Assembly: GCF_023053635.1 (NCBI RefSeq)
Contig: NC_086172.1
Location: 128,811,681-128,875,680, forward strand
Origin: Elgaria multicarinata webbii
Lineage: Eukaryota > Chordata > Lepidosauria > Squamata > Anguidae
Direction of reading: 5' to 3'
Length of the DNA stretch: 64,000 nucleotides
Shown: one piece after another, positions 1-12,800 of the stretch
How positions within the stretch are numbered: the stretch's first letter is position 1
Layout of the letters: each line of letters starts with the position of its first letter
The notes under the pieces: model-generated
Told to the model about the DNA's origin: nothing
Databases searched by the model: none
Seen by the model: only the letters and a program-made list of their open reading frames with translations
Program-made: the position numbers and the translations under genes

Positions 1-572
1 GTGTTTAGGATTGCAGACTTACTGCGTTTTAAACACATGATTGTACAGAAGCAATGATTGTGTCTCTAATATAAGAACCTTGAAAGGAGGACCAGCCAAC
101 CAGCTACAGATCCACTGAAGATAATTCAAATATAAATCCTGTCTTACATTCAATGGAAATGCATGCTTAGTCTGTTGTAAATGTAGAGAAGGGAATTCCT
201 TCTTTTCCTGTGGATTTTAGCAGCTTTCTGTGATATTGCAAATGCTTGAAATGATTTACTGATATAGGTTATATTGTGTAATGTTATGTTTCTAACTATG
301 TAGTTTGGCAAGTTGAAAGTACAAAATACGTAAAATATTTTCCCTGAAGTGAAGTTTGAACATATAAAACATATAAATCACGCACCAGCTACTGAACACT
401 TGGAGTCACATGACTTTGACTATCCCTTGAAAAATGTTTAAATCTGGATTACTTGTTGTTTTCACTTTTAAGATCAGCAGCGTATAAACCATTGATCCTC
501 AGTTCTATCCTGATCTTGGGAGTTTTTTATGCTTGTATGATAAAAATGATTCTCTTTTTGATACTTTTTCAG
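1..572 (+). other. TMEM87A intron, nothing recognised
   Basis: AT-rich intron sequence before alternative exon A. No exon, repeat or RNA gene is recognised; the preceding coding exon is outside the window. Confidence 0.6.
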
Positions 573-644
573 TTTTTCCGTGATATTACAGCTGGGGTAG
601 TTAACTTCGGGCTAGCTATCATTGACTCCTGTATTATTTATTGG
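573..644 (+). CDS. TMEM87A: TMEM87A alternative exon A (upstream member of mutually exclusive pair)
   Basis: A 72-nt, 24-codon open segment follows a strong pyrimidine-rich U2 acceptor (ctttttcag, AG at 571-572) and ends exactly at ATATCCTTTC, the U12 AT-AC donor consensus. It encodes a hydrophobic segment starting FFRDIT, with GLAIIDSC in the middle and ending YW. Exon B has the same phase, nearly the same length (23 codons), a D-S/T pair at the same place and the same TGG-ATATCCTT end. The LAIIDS core resembles LAVIDS of the paralogue TMEM87B (from memory). No GT donor is needed: the only use of the exon is to splice to 4709. Whether it is transcribed cannot be seen here. Confidence 0.78.
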
Positions 645-744
645 ATATCCTTTCAGAAGTTGTGAAGTGTGGTTTTAGTTTATGAACTATAGCAATATAC
701 ATCCTTGATCTTTGATGCAAAATGTTTGTGTGGCTGAGGAATAT

Positions 745-813
<69 letters not shown>

Positions 814-3800
814 CAGCTAGTTAAATTACTCATGTATCGCCCCACCCTAAGGAGTTTCTAGTTTGTTTTTTAGGTCTTAGCACTACATAACCCGCGTTAC
901 AACTTGCCAGTAATATGAGCCGTAAGCAGTGGCCCTTCCAGACTGCTGCTTATAAACATCCATGGGAGACAGATCTCGGCCATGTACTGAAATTCCATTG
1001 ATTTCAACAGGAATTGAGGCTATTTTACTTTCCCTTGATTGTGCCTGTTGTAATTTTATAGTGGGGTGCGTATTTTGCATTATTTAAGTTTTCCTTTTAA
1101 AGCTGTGCAATCATGTCTATTCAGAAATAAGTTCTATTGAGTTCAAGAGGACTTACTTCTGGGCACTTGTGTATAGAATGGCAGCCCAAGTAAAACTGAG
1201 ATCAAGTATTATTATTTCCCCTTTTCTGCTTCCTTGCACTATTTTCTTTAAGTTAGATAAGGATAACATTTCACTCAGGCTCAGCCAGGATCGTCCTATC
1301 ACCTGTGGGTATCTGTCACAGAATTTTGACTCTGATTCAGCAACAGAATCTGCTGGGTAGATTGTGTTATGATGCCGTCCTTTGAAAGCATCATGCCACA
1401 GGGGGTTTGGTCTCTTAGCACTGAGGAGTTGAAAATTAGTTCAGACAAGTTACTACCTTACACAGATTTTTACTAGCATATCTGCCTACACATACTATGT
1501 GACAGAACAACATAAGTGAGGCAGGGGAAGAGAAGTTTCAGATCATTTGCCACTTGATTCCAACTGGCAAAAAATGCTGACACCAGTTTGAGTCTGGCAT
1601 AGGCAATGGGCCCAATCCTCACAGTGAAATGGCAGGTTGGGGCTTGGATCCAAGACTGTCCTTGCCCCTGGAGGGCCCTATAGATTATTTATTTATTTAT
1701 TTACAGTGTTTGAATAGCGCGCCGTATCTAACAGATTCTGGAGCAGTGAACATAAGAGGCACAATAGTAAAAAGCCATAAGGATTAAATCACCATATTAA
1801 AATTATTAAAAACAGAAAGCCAATAAAAATATATGCCCACAGAATTTTCTTCAGGTGTTCTGGGGCCCTTCACAGAGGATGTGCTCCCCCTACTGGTTGA
1901 GCAGCATTTCTTCCCCATCCCAACACCTGTTGAATTGCACTTTGAGCTATTTATAGCTAAAACAAAAAGTCAACTTCTGCCAAGATTTTCTACCCACCAC
2001 TTACCTGGGGGAGACACATGTAACTAGGCAAATGGCTTTTTACAATCCTTCCCTAATATGAGCCATGGTTTCATAGCAGTGTCCCAGTGCAGGGATAATC
2101 ATCCATTTTGAATGTTTGATGGTGGATTGATAATAAATGGTTGTGCAACCTGGATACTGTCCACTACAGAAGATATTTATTTATTTATTACATTTCTATA
2201 CCGCCCAATAGCCGAAGCTCTCTGGGCGGTTCAGATGGAGTCCATCCTGATGGCTGGCCCCTGCTGCTACCAATCAAAAGGCACTGAGCAGCTATTTTGC
2301 CTGTTTAATGGTTTTTTTTGCAAAATGAAAAGAAATTGAAGAAGCGGGGGCAAAACAAGGGGAGGTTACAAATGGAAGACAACATCATTGGGGCGAGGAG
2401 GGGTCTATAAAATACCGTGAATAAGGCAGGGCAGTACTGTGAATGAGTTAGGGCATAAAGCCACATGGAACACTCTTACTTACCATATCAGTCATTAGGT
2501 CAAGTTATGTACAATTTCTTGATCAGAATGGTTAAAGAAAGCCTTCACTCTCCTAATGGTTCAGGGCAAGATACAATGCAATTGTAGAGCTGTGTGTGTC
2601 ACTTGATAAGTTAATTTAATACTGTGAGTTGGAGGCAATATATTTTGTATCGTTTCAATAAAAAATAAAGTGAAAATAAAATATTAAAAACATCTGAATA
2701 TAAGCCTCTCACTATTCCAAATAATGAGGAATCAGAAATGTATTGCAACCATTCAGTATTGCAACCTTCCAATTGAAAGATGGGGTAGATGTATTTTAAA
2801 TCAATAAACCAGCCCACTACAAGCTAGCCCAAACAGGAGGGTCTAGAAAGATCATACTCTCTTTATACAAATCTAAGATGTGACCACAATTAGAATACTT
2901 TCAGCTTTTCTGCAAAATACTCTTAATTGCCTTAATACTAACCTCTTGTTTCATTGAGCAAAGAAAAAAGAAACATATTTGGTATCATACATCAGTATTT
3001 TTCTGACACTAATGTAATAACAGGCAAATGTGTGCTTGGGGTTGTACATGTACCTGGCGGTAACTCCCACTGAACCCAATTGGACTTGCTTCTGAGTAGC
3101 CATGCCTATGAATGCACTGTCAGCTTTGTGTCTTGCTTCAAGACTGCCTTGATCTCAATGCCTTTTTCTCTTTGTCTCTCTAGGCACAGAATGATCTTGC
3201 CTCCTTGGCCTTTATTCCACTGGCTTTCCTAGATACTGCCCTCTGTTGGTGGATATCCTTCTTTACTGGCTTATTTGGTGGAATGCTAATTTCTTCGGAA
3301 TTGGGTTTTCATGGTGGGCGGTATTTTCCTGCAGATGTTCTACCAGATTCTGATGTTGCCCATTTCCTTTCACAAGCATTATTCTTTAAGGTTGTGATCA
3401 TAACTGCACTTACTGGGGAGTAAACCCCATTAAATTCATGGAATTTTCTGAGTCAAAATGTTGAGCATCACACTATGGGCTTTTCTACATGAGGCATTTA
3501 TTGTGTGCTCATCATTCCCTAGTCATGGTTGTTTACAGGTTCTTTAGATGTCATTGTGACCTTCCAGTTTCGCTTCTGTGTCTAAAGAGCACTTTCGGTG
3601 AGGTTTTTTTAGAGCAAGCAGTAAGCCATGTGCACCAGTTGCTGGGAACATGGGTGGGAGGGTACTGTTGCACCTTATCCTGCTTTGTTGACAGCTGGTT
3701 GGCCACTGTGTGAACACAGTGCTGGACTAGATGGACCGTCGGTCTGATCCAGCATGGCACTTCTTGTGTTCTTATGTAGTATTTAATTGTAAAAGTGAAA

Positions 3801-6800
3801 GAAACATTCTTTCTACTTGTGTATTTGCACTATTCTGCTATACCACAGTGCCACCTAGGGGTTATGTAGTAGAAAAGCAGGAAAGGAAACTTCCTTCATG
3901 TAGTGCTCCGATTGCAATTCTGCGATGAATCTGAAAGTAGATGCAGCGGTTTAACAGCTGATTAAGAGCCTTGTGTAGAAAAGCTCTACAGATCATTTAA
4001 CCTGAGAGCATTGTGAAAAGTGAAACCTTTACAACTTGAATGACAAATCTGATGAAATCAGAAATGGTTGTCAGTTTTGGAACTGAACTTGCTCTTTGAT
4101 GCAGGGATGTCATTGTTTTCTGATAGTGGTTTGTATTCTTAGTCTGCATTTCTACAAAATGAAGAGCTGGGGCCTGTCAGACAGGGAACAGCTCTGCCCA
4201 TTTTAGTAATTGGCCTTCTGAAGGCTTGCCTGCACATTACATTTGTGGTAGAGATAACTCTGATATCTCCAAAGAAACCTCATGCGTTTGCATAGCAGTG
4301 CTTTGTACTGGAGCTGTAAGGTTTGAAAACAGGTCACTACATGGTTACCCCAATTGCATGAGAGCCTCCATGCCATTATTGCATATTTCATATATGGTGG
4401 GATTATCCACCATTTTCAGCCTTAGGAGCACACCACAGAGTGTATTTTGATGAACCCCCCCCCCCCAAATGTGGGAGCCATAATATTTGAGTCAGCTGAG
4501 GGTGTGTGGTAACTGAAGCACAGTGTAGGCCTAGTGGGTGATCTTCCTGCTGATTTGTATGAGATCTTTGTAAAAGGCTACCATTGTTCAGGGATATATT
4601 TATAACATGTTCATATGAAATGTCAGAATCTCTGTTTATATTGAATCTGAGCACCTTTGGTAATTTTGTCCATGCCTGTTGTTTGATTTTTTCCTTGACT
4701 TATCATACATATTTATCAGTTTGACTCAGACAATGAAATTGTTAAAACTTAGGAGGAATGTTGTGAAGCTCTCTCTCTACCGACATTTCACCAACACTCT
4801 CATCTTGGCAATAGCAGGTGAGCTCTAGAAATAAATCCTTCTTCAACATTTTAGAGGGCTTTTTGAGTCAGGTATTATTATTTGGGATAATCAGTACTCC
4901 TGCTGTCATAGGGAAGGTCTGCATTGTAGTTTCCCTTGCTTTCAGTTCAGTATTTTTTTCTCAATCAGGGGTGTAGAACCTCAGGCCCATGGGCCAAATC
5001 CGGCCCGCCTTGGGTCTTAATCTGAGCCTGCAGTGTCCCCAGACGCCCAATGCTTCCTTTCCCTGATCCCACCCTTTTTCCTGGACTGCTAATAATGTGG
5101 TGGTTTTATGGCTTCTATATGCCCTCCATTCTAAATGGTTGAAATGCCTCTCCTAAGATTTAATTACTAGCAGTAAGAGCTTTAAGATAAAATATACTTG
5201 CATTTTTTCCCTGTTACTTTGTCTTTTGCCCCATTCCCTTTTTTCTGGAAGGTGACTGCCAGTGGAATGCGGCTCCTAAGAGCTTCTCCAAAAATTGAAT
5301 TTGATCTTCGGACTGTATGAGGTTCAACACTCCTGTTCTAAATAGAGTAGAAAGGAAATAAAGGAGGTGCTGAAATCAAATAAAGTTGTATTTTCATGGT
5401 TTATCAACATTTACCATGTTGTGATTGTGAAGATAGCTGCGGTCTTGCTCAGGCCTCCTAACAGGGAGGGAGGGAGGGAAGGAAGGGGAGTTCATGAGAA
5501 CAGCTCTCAAGGACCATCTTAGAAAAAACAGTTTGCTGAGCTGAGCACTCTTCTCCGAAAACAACACCTGGGGAATTATCAGCCTAGCCCAAGGTTTATG
5601 CTAATTGGGTGTTGATTTGTTTAAGCTGTGGGAAAACCGGCCTGGTGGGAAGGGCCCCTGTCCGAAAGGGAGGGGGAACCGGAGGGGGCTTGGGATTGGC
5701 CAGGACGGGTCATAGTACCGACAGGTCCGAAAAGGTATAAAGGAGTGGGCAACCAGGGGGCAGCCATTTTCCCTGGAATTACACACGGGTGGAGTGGGAG
5801 ATCCCCAGCGAGCTGGGTCACTGCTCGGTTTTAGAAAGTTTTTTTGTGTTTTAGTGCCTGGACACTCCAGGAATTACCAGTTGCCTTTGAGGCATGATTT
5901 ATGGTGGGCTAATGTTTTAGTTGCTGTTAAAATTACCTCAAACCACTTTCCTTAAACCCCCCCTTTCCCTTTCCTGTGTATTCCCTTGTCTGCGTGCTAA
6001 GTGTGATTGATTGGAGCCTTAAGTGTGAGGTTTAGTGTCTTGTAGTAAAACTGCTTCGATCCCTAGCTTGTTGTGTGTGGTTATTCTGAGAGGCTGGCTA
6101 ATACCATCTTGGTATGGGGTTAGGGAGGTGGGAGCCTGGGTTGGTCCAGATGATTGGTCCAGAGCCTACCTTGCAGGGAAGTTGGGTGGACCCCAACTTC
6201 ACAGTCATGGACAGAGCTTTCTTAATCTATAACTCTAGTATGCAGAGGCAAACATCTTATTATCTTAGGAAATCTAGTGAACTGAAACTACAAGAAAAGA
6301 ATGGGTTCTGTAAAATAATGTAATTTCCTCAGGTTTTTTTACATTTTAGTTGGATAAGGAGCAAATACTCAAAAGTATAATTTTACTGCATGGTCAGAGA
6401 AATGCAAGCTGATGACAAGCCCAATAAATAAACATCTGTGGTTATAGATAATTTTAAAATAAGTAATTGAAAATATCTTAAAGAAGAGTTCTGTACTTGC
6501 TAATGTTTTACCATCTCTCTCCCTCCCTCCCTCCCTCCCACCCCCCTCTTGTGTTTTTAAACCCTTAGCATCTGTTGTTTTTATCATCTGGACAACTTTG
6601 AAATTCAGGCTGGTAGATTGTCAGTCGGTAAGTTTGGATTCTCTCCCACCCCTGCCCCCAAATTGCCATTAAAGTATATTTTTGTTCTGATAAGTAGCTA
6701 GCTTAGTGGTAGAGCACATGCGTTGCATTCAGAAGGCTGCAGGCTCAATCCCCAGTATCTCCAGGTAGGGCTAGAAGAATTCCTGCTTGCAGCTGTGGAA

Positions 6801-9800
6801 GGCTGCTGCTATTCAGTAATTTAGGATGGATTCTTTGCTGTTTCTGTTGCTGAAAAAGTTGGTATTTCTTCTATAACAATTGAGTGGTGCTTCCTTTGCA
6901 TATCTTGCATTTCTTTTAACAGGATTGGCAGGAGCTGTGGGTGGATGATGCCATCTGGCGGCTTTTGTTTTCAATGATACTTTTTGTCATCATGGTTCTT
7001 TGGAGGCCGTCTGCCAACAACCAAAGGTATAAAATTCATTATGTTATTTGAACCTACTCGTACACTGCGCTCAACATCTAAGGACCTCCTCCGAGTGCCT
7101 ACTCTGAGGGAAGCTCGGAGGATGGCAACAAGGGAGAGGGCCTTTTCAGTGGTGGCCCCCCAATTATGGAATGATCTCCCCAATGAGGCTCGCCTAGCGC
7201 CAACATAGTTATCTTTTCGGCGCCAGGTCAAGACCTTTCTCTTCTCCCAGGCATTTAACAGCATTTAACAACATATGCTAAATTTGTTTTTGTTTTTTAA
7301 TAGACCCCAGAACTGTTGTTGTTTAAAATGGATACTGTTTATACTGTTGTTTTTTATATATTTTTGATGGTTTTAAATTTTTTATACTTTTTTTTTAATG
7401 CCCACTGTTTTTAACTTTTGTAAACTGCCCAGAGAGCTTCGGCTACGGGGTGGTATATAAATTTAATAAATAAATAAATTAAAAGACAACATTTATATGC
7501 ATGCCCTGTAGGCCCGTGAGTCCAAAGCACTCTGGTATTTCTGGTATCCAGTAAATTTCCTTTCAGATTTAGAAATATAAATATAATAAATGTATTTATA
7601 TGTATTTATATTATATTTAGAAATATAAATATAATAAATGTTGAAAGAGACCTACAGAAAATGTTATATATTTGGTCCAGTGCAACAGCCATTTGTTTCT
7701 TGATTTATTTTGTCTTTCTAAAAGATTTGCTTTTTCACCGTTGTCTGAGGAAGATGAGGACGATGAACAGAAGGAGCCAATGCTGAAAGAAAGCTTTGGT
7801 AAGAAGAAAAAGTTTCTGCTGCATAGATACAGTTTTTGTTTTAAATTGGTGCCTCTGTAGCTTTACAGACATTTCTACATTATCGCTGATATCTCATGAC
7901 ACCCTAGGATTTTGCTAGCTTCGGTTTCTGTACACTTTGGTTGCATTCTTATGGCTACTAAAAATGTTGTAAAAGACAATTATCTTGCATTCTTGTCCCA
8001 AAAAGATTAAGCTGACACAACTTTTATTTTCATGGAGTAGTCCCACCAGCCTTTGCATGGCAGAGAAATTCAGACAGTAGTTGAAAAGATAAATGTTCTT
8101 AAATTGTTATCATCTCTTCATTACATGGAGAAGACATAGTAAGAAGTATTCATATTTAACAACCTTCCAAAGTTTAACTTTGATAGGTAGTAAAGAAATT
8201 TGCCCTCAGTTCCATCAGAAGGGCCTTTTGGATTGAGATGGAAGAGGACATGACTAAAACATTATTCCTCATGATATCTGACCTAACTCCACACACAATT
8301 ACTTGCAATATGTTTGTTGTATTTGTGCTTTGTTGCTACGATTACATCTGAATGCCTGTGGTAGTAGTAGGCCCCGGGCCTCTTTGACTGTTGGGTTATC
8401 TTTTCAGGGGAGAGGGGCTGTAGCTCCTCAGGCTCCTGTATCTGGTGAGGGCTCTAGTTAAGCACCCAAGCTGCTAGGCCTGTCTTTGCTCCTCTTGTCC
8501 AGCATTGGCAACTTTTATGGCCAGAGAGACCTGTTGCTGGCTGTGGAAGGTACCATTGCTATTGGTCAAAAGAAGAGCAGAGTTGGCCTGGAGAACTAGC
8601 CCTATGTGCCACATAATAGATCAATGCCAATGGTTTATCTTAGAGGTGTGCAGAGTGGGTCTTCTCTGCTCTGAAATTTGGGGCGCAGCTCCATTGAGCG
8701 CGTTCTCTACTCCGATTTTCGGAGGAGGTCCATCTCTCCGCACTGCCGGATTATTTGTCGGGAAAACTGCTCCGTTTTCAAAGAACCATGTCAATGGGAA
8801 TTAACAAAACTGCATACATCTCCATCATTTTTAAAGATAAAAAGATGGGAATTTTTAAAAGTTTGACAGCTCAGCTCAGCTCAGCTGTCAAAAGTTTGAC
8901 AGTCAGCTGTTCCATTAGCCTATGGCAGTTAACAAAATGCTTACATCTCCGTCATTTTTAAAGATAAAGAGATGACACTTGGCAGCACTTTTAAAGATAA
9001 AGAGATGAAACTTTTAAAGATAAAGAGATGGGGGTGTCAAGGGGAAAAATAAAAAAATCCTAAAAATCACAGATGAAGGAATCTGCTTCAAACTTGGCAT
9101 GCCTAAAGCTCTCTGTAAGAGCTAGTATCGTGCCAAGTTTCATCTTTTTAGCTTTTAAAATAACAGCTGTAAGCATTTTGGTGAATTGCCATAACCTATA
9201 ATGAAGCGGTTATCTGAAAACAGGACGGAGCTCCAAACAACTTTTGCTCCACACCGTGGGTATCCAACGGTTTTAAAAACATCCCCGAACCGCACTGAAA
9301 GTTTGGAGCTACATTGGAGCACTGTTGGACCCACAGATTTTTGGTGTGGTGCGCATACCCCTAGTTTCTCTGATATCTTGTCCCTTTTTCTCTCTCCCAG
9401 GAATTGCCTCTCCAGAAGCCTATCTCCAGTTTGTTTGTTTATTTATTTATTTATTTATTTATTACATTTTTATACCGCCCAATAGCCGAAGCTCTCTGGG
9501 CGGTTCACAAAAATTAAAACCATCATAAAACAACCAACAAGTTAAAAATACAAATACAAAATACAATATAAAAAGCACAACCAGGATAAAACCACGCAGC
9601 AAAATTGATATAAGGTTAAAATACAGAGTTAAAACAGTATAATTTAAATTTAAGTTAAAATTAAATGTTAAAATACTGAATGAATAAAAAGGTCTTCAGC
9701 TGGCGACGAAAGGAGTACAGTGTAGGCGCCAGGCGGACCTCTCTGGGGAGCTCATTCCACAACCGGGGTGCCACAGCGGAGAAAGCCCTCCTCCTAGTAG

Positions 9801-12800
9801 CCACCTGCCTCACTTCCTTTGGCAGGGGCTCACGGAGAAGGGCCCCTGTAGATGATCTTAAGGTCCGGGTAGGTACATATGGGAGGAGGCGTTCCTTCAA
9901 ATAACCTGGCCCCAAACCGTTTAGGGCTTTAAATGTCAATACCAGCACTTTGAATCGGGCCCGGACCTGGACTGGCAGCCAATGAAGTTGTAAAAGGACT
10001 GGCGTAATGTGATCTCGCCAGCCAGTCCCTGTTAGTAAACGGGCTGCCCTGTTTTGTACCAGCTGAAGCTTCTGGACCGTTTTCAAAGGCAGCCCCACGT
10101 ATAACGCATTGCAGTAATCCAAACGAGAGGTTATCAGAGCATGGATAACTGTAGCTAGGCTATCACTGTCCAGATAAGGGCGCAGTTGGTATATCAGCCT
10201 AAGCTGATAAAAGGTGCTCTTTGCCACTGAGTTCACCTGTGCCTCAAGTGACAGTTCTGGATCGAAGAGCACCCCCAAACTACGGACCCGATCCTTTAGG
10301 GAGAGTGCAACCCCGTCCAGGACAGGGCAAACATCACCTCGCCGGACAAATGAACCACCCGCTAACAGTACCTCCGTCTTGTCTGGATTGAGTCTCAGTT
10401 TGTTAGCCCTCATCCAGTCCATTACCGTGCCCAGGCACTGGTTCAGAACAGTCACTGCCTCACCTGGGTTTGATGAAAAGGAAAGGTAGAGCTGGGTGTC
10501 ATCCGCATATTGATGACACCTCAGTCCACATCTCCGGATAACCTCCCCCAGCGGCTTCATGTATATGTTAAACAGCATAGGGGATAAAATAGAGCCCTGC
10601 GGAACCCCATGGCTTAGGAGCCACGGCACAGAGCAATAATCCCCCAGCACCACCTTCTGGAATCGGCCATCCAAGTAGGAGCGGAACCACTGCAACGCAG
10701 TACCTCCAACTCCCAGTTCAGACAACCTATCCAGAAGGATACCATGGTCGATGGTATCGAAGGCCGCTGAGAGGTCCAGGAGAACCAACAGGGTCGCACT
10801 CCCCCTGTCTCTCTCCCGACAGAGGTCATCCCACAGGGCGACCAAGGCAGTTTCCGTTCCAAAACCAGGCCTGAAACCCGATTGAAATGGATCTAGATAA
10901 TCCGTTTCATTCAAGAGTGCCTGGAGTTGTCCTGCAACCACCCGCTCAAGCACCTTGCCCAGGAAAGGGATATTAGCCACCGGCCTGTAGTTGTTAACAT
11001 CCTCTGGGTCCAGATTAGGCTTCTTCAGGAGTGGTCTAATTACCGCCTCTTTTAAAGAGGCCGGCACCATTACCGTGGTGTTTATTACCTCCCCTCCTAG
11101 TTGATCTTTTATCCTATTCTGGGCATGGCAAAGGAATAAAATGTTGGGGACCTCCTACTATGTATTCTAATTTAAACATTTATAATCTTTAATTGTTCCC
11201 TTCCTGGTGGCATAGTTGAATGAGCTTTTTTTCCTGGTATTCTGCACAGAGGGAATGAAAATGAGAAGTTCAAAACAAGAATCAAATGGAAATCCTAAGG
11301 CCAACAAACCAGTAAGTTTGATTTTCTCATAGTTTGTGTTGGAAGAGGTGGTTGAATTTATGAGAACATTGCTTTAAGATGCAGACTAGATGGTGTATTA
11401 CTCCTAAGAAACTGCACAAAATATATAATACAACTGTTGCCAAATTTTAGAAATGTTAAAAAAGAAGAGAATTGTGATAAGGCTAAGACATACTGGAAGA
11501 AAGTAAGATGCTAATGTGATGTCCTGTGCCCACCTGTGTCATCTTGGCTTCCCTGGAGACTCCCACAAGCTACCTGACAGGACTATCCATGCCACTAGCA
11601 CTCAGGACCACTCAATCCCCCCTGTGCTGATGATGTGTGTGAGGGTTTTGGCCTACTGGTGCTGCTCCTGTCTCGCCTTTATTCTTTAGGCTCCAGAGCT
11701 ACACAGCCCAGCAACCTAGCCCTCAGTTTCCCATTCCGCTGCCACCATTAATTGATCCCTCCCCAGTCACTCCTCCACAGACCACACCAGTTGTTCTTAA
11801 GTGTAATTAGAATTTATTAACGTAAGTAAGTGCGTGTACATAAGCTTATTGGTTTCCTCAGTTCAGATGCGTATGTTTACAAGGTTCTAAGTGTATTGGT
11901 TTCTGTCAGTTCTTTTTTACAAGGTTCCACTATATAATACTACTGTACTCAATGTCAGTAACCCACACCAAACCTTTCTATTCAGTATCTGCCTCTGACA
12001 GAATCATACACGTCAGTTCTCAACTTCTCTTCACAGAATCCTAACCCACACTCTCTCACTCACTTAACTGTCTTGCTGTCAGCTCAGACTCCCTATATAA
12101 AGTGCTACATTTCTCTAACTCCTCCCACTCTCACACAGCCAATCCAAGAACTCCCCCTCCACCTTCCAATCAGCACTCAGGCATTCAACCCCCCCTTACA
12201 AACCCAACCTGGGATACAAATCGTAAGTACATTGAAGGCTACTTATTACCTGGAACTTCATGCATAACAAACAATAACTTGACAAATATTTACATTTAAT
12301 ACATAATAGGTAGCTGAACATCACAGCTATACAATTGATAACCCATATAAACTGGGACTTATATCTGTTGTTTTTATTAAATCATACCAAAATGTTACCA
12401 GTACCATATCATGAAATCATCTCATACATGATCCTTTATGACAAGAATATGTTATGTTAAGACAGAAAAGATCTGTCTTAACATAACATGTTAAGACAGA
12501 AAAGGTCCTATAACTTTCAGCATTCCCCAGACAGTCCTGGGGCATGTCTGCACCTAAAGGTGTAGAGGGAGGGAGGATGACTGCGAACATACCTCCTTCC
12601 ACGATCCTCCCCCGGTGTCTTGACAGCCGCATGACATCCCGGAAGGGAAGAGGGATGTCATGGCCACCATCCGCCCCCCTGGAACCAAGGCAGAGCACAA
12701 TTGCGCCCCAGCGCATGTAAGTTAAAAGAACAACAACAGCAACCCTTTGAACTGTTCCCCCCACCCAGCCCGATGGGCACGAACTGCCCCCGCGCAGCTC

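Noticed and set aside
3205-3423. Longer exon B reading through the ATATCCTT site
   Set aside because: It would need a GT donor and loses the conserved join CWW-IFISLTQ; the U12 intron fits exactly.
9661-11070. 469-codon ORF as a host gene
   Set aside because: It encodes a LINE reverse transcriptase ([12 protein letters not shown]) and ends in a LINE 3' tail.
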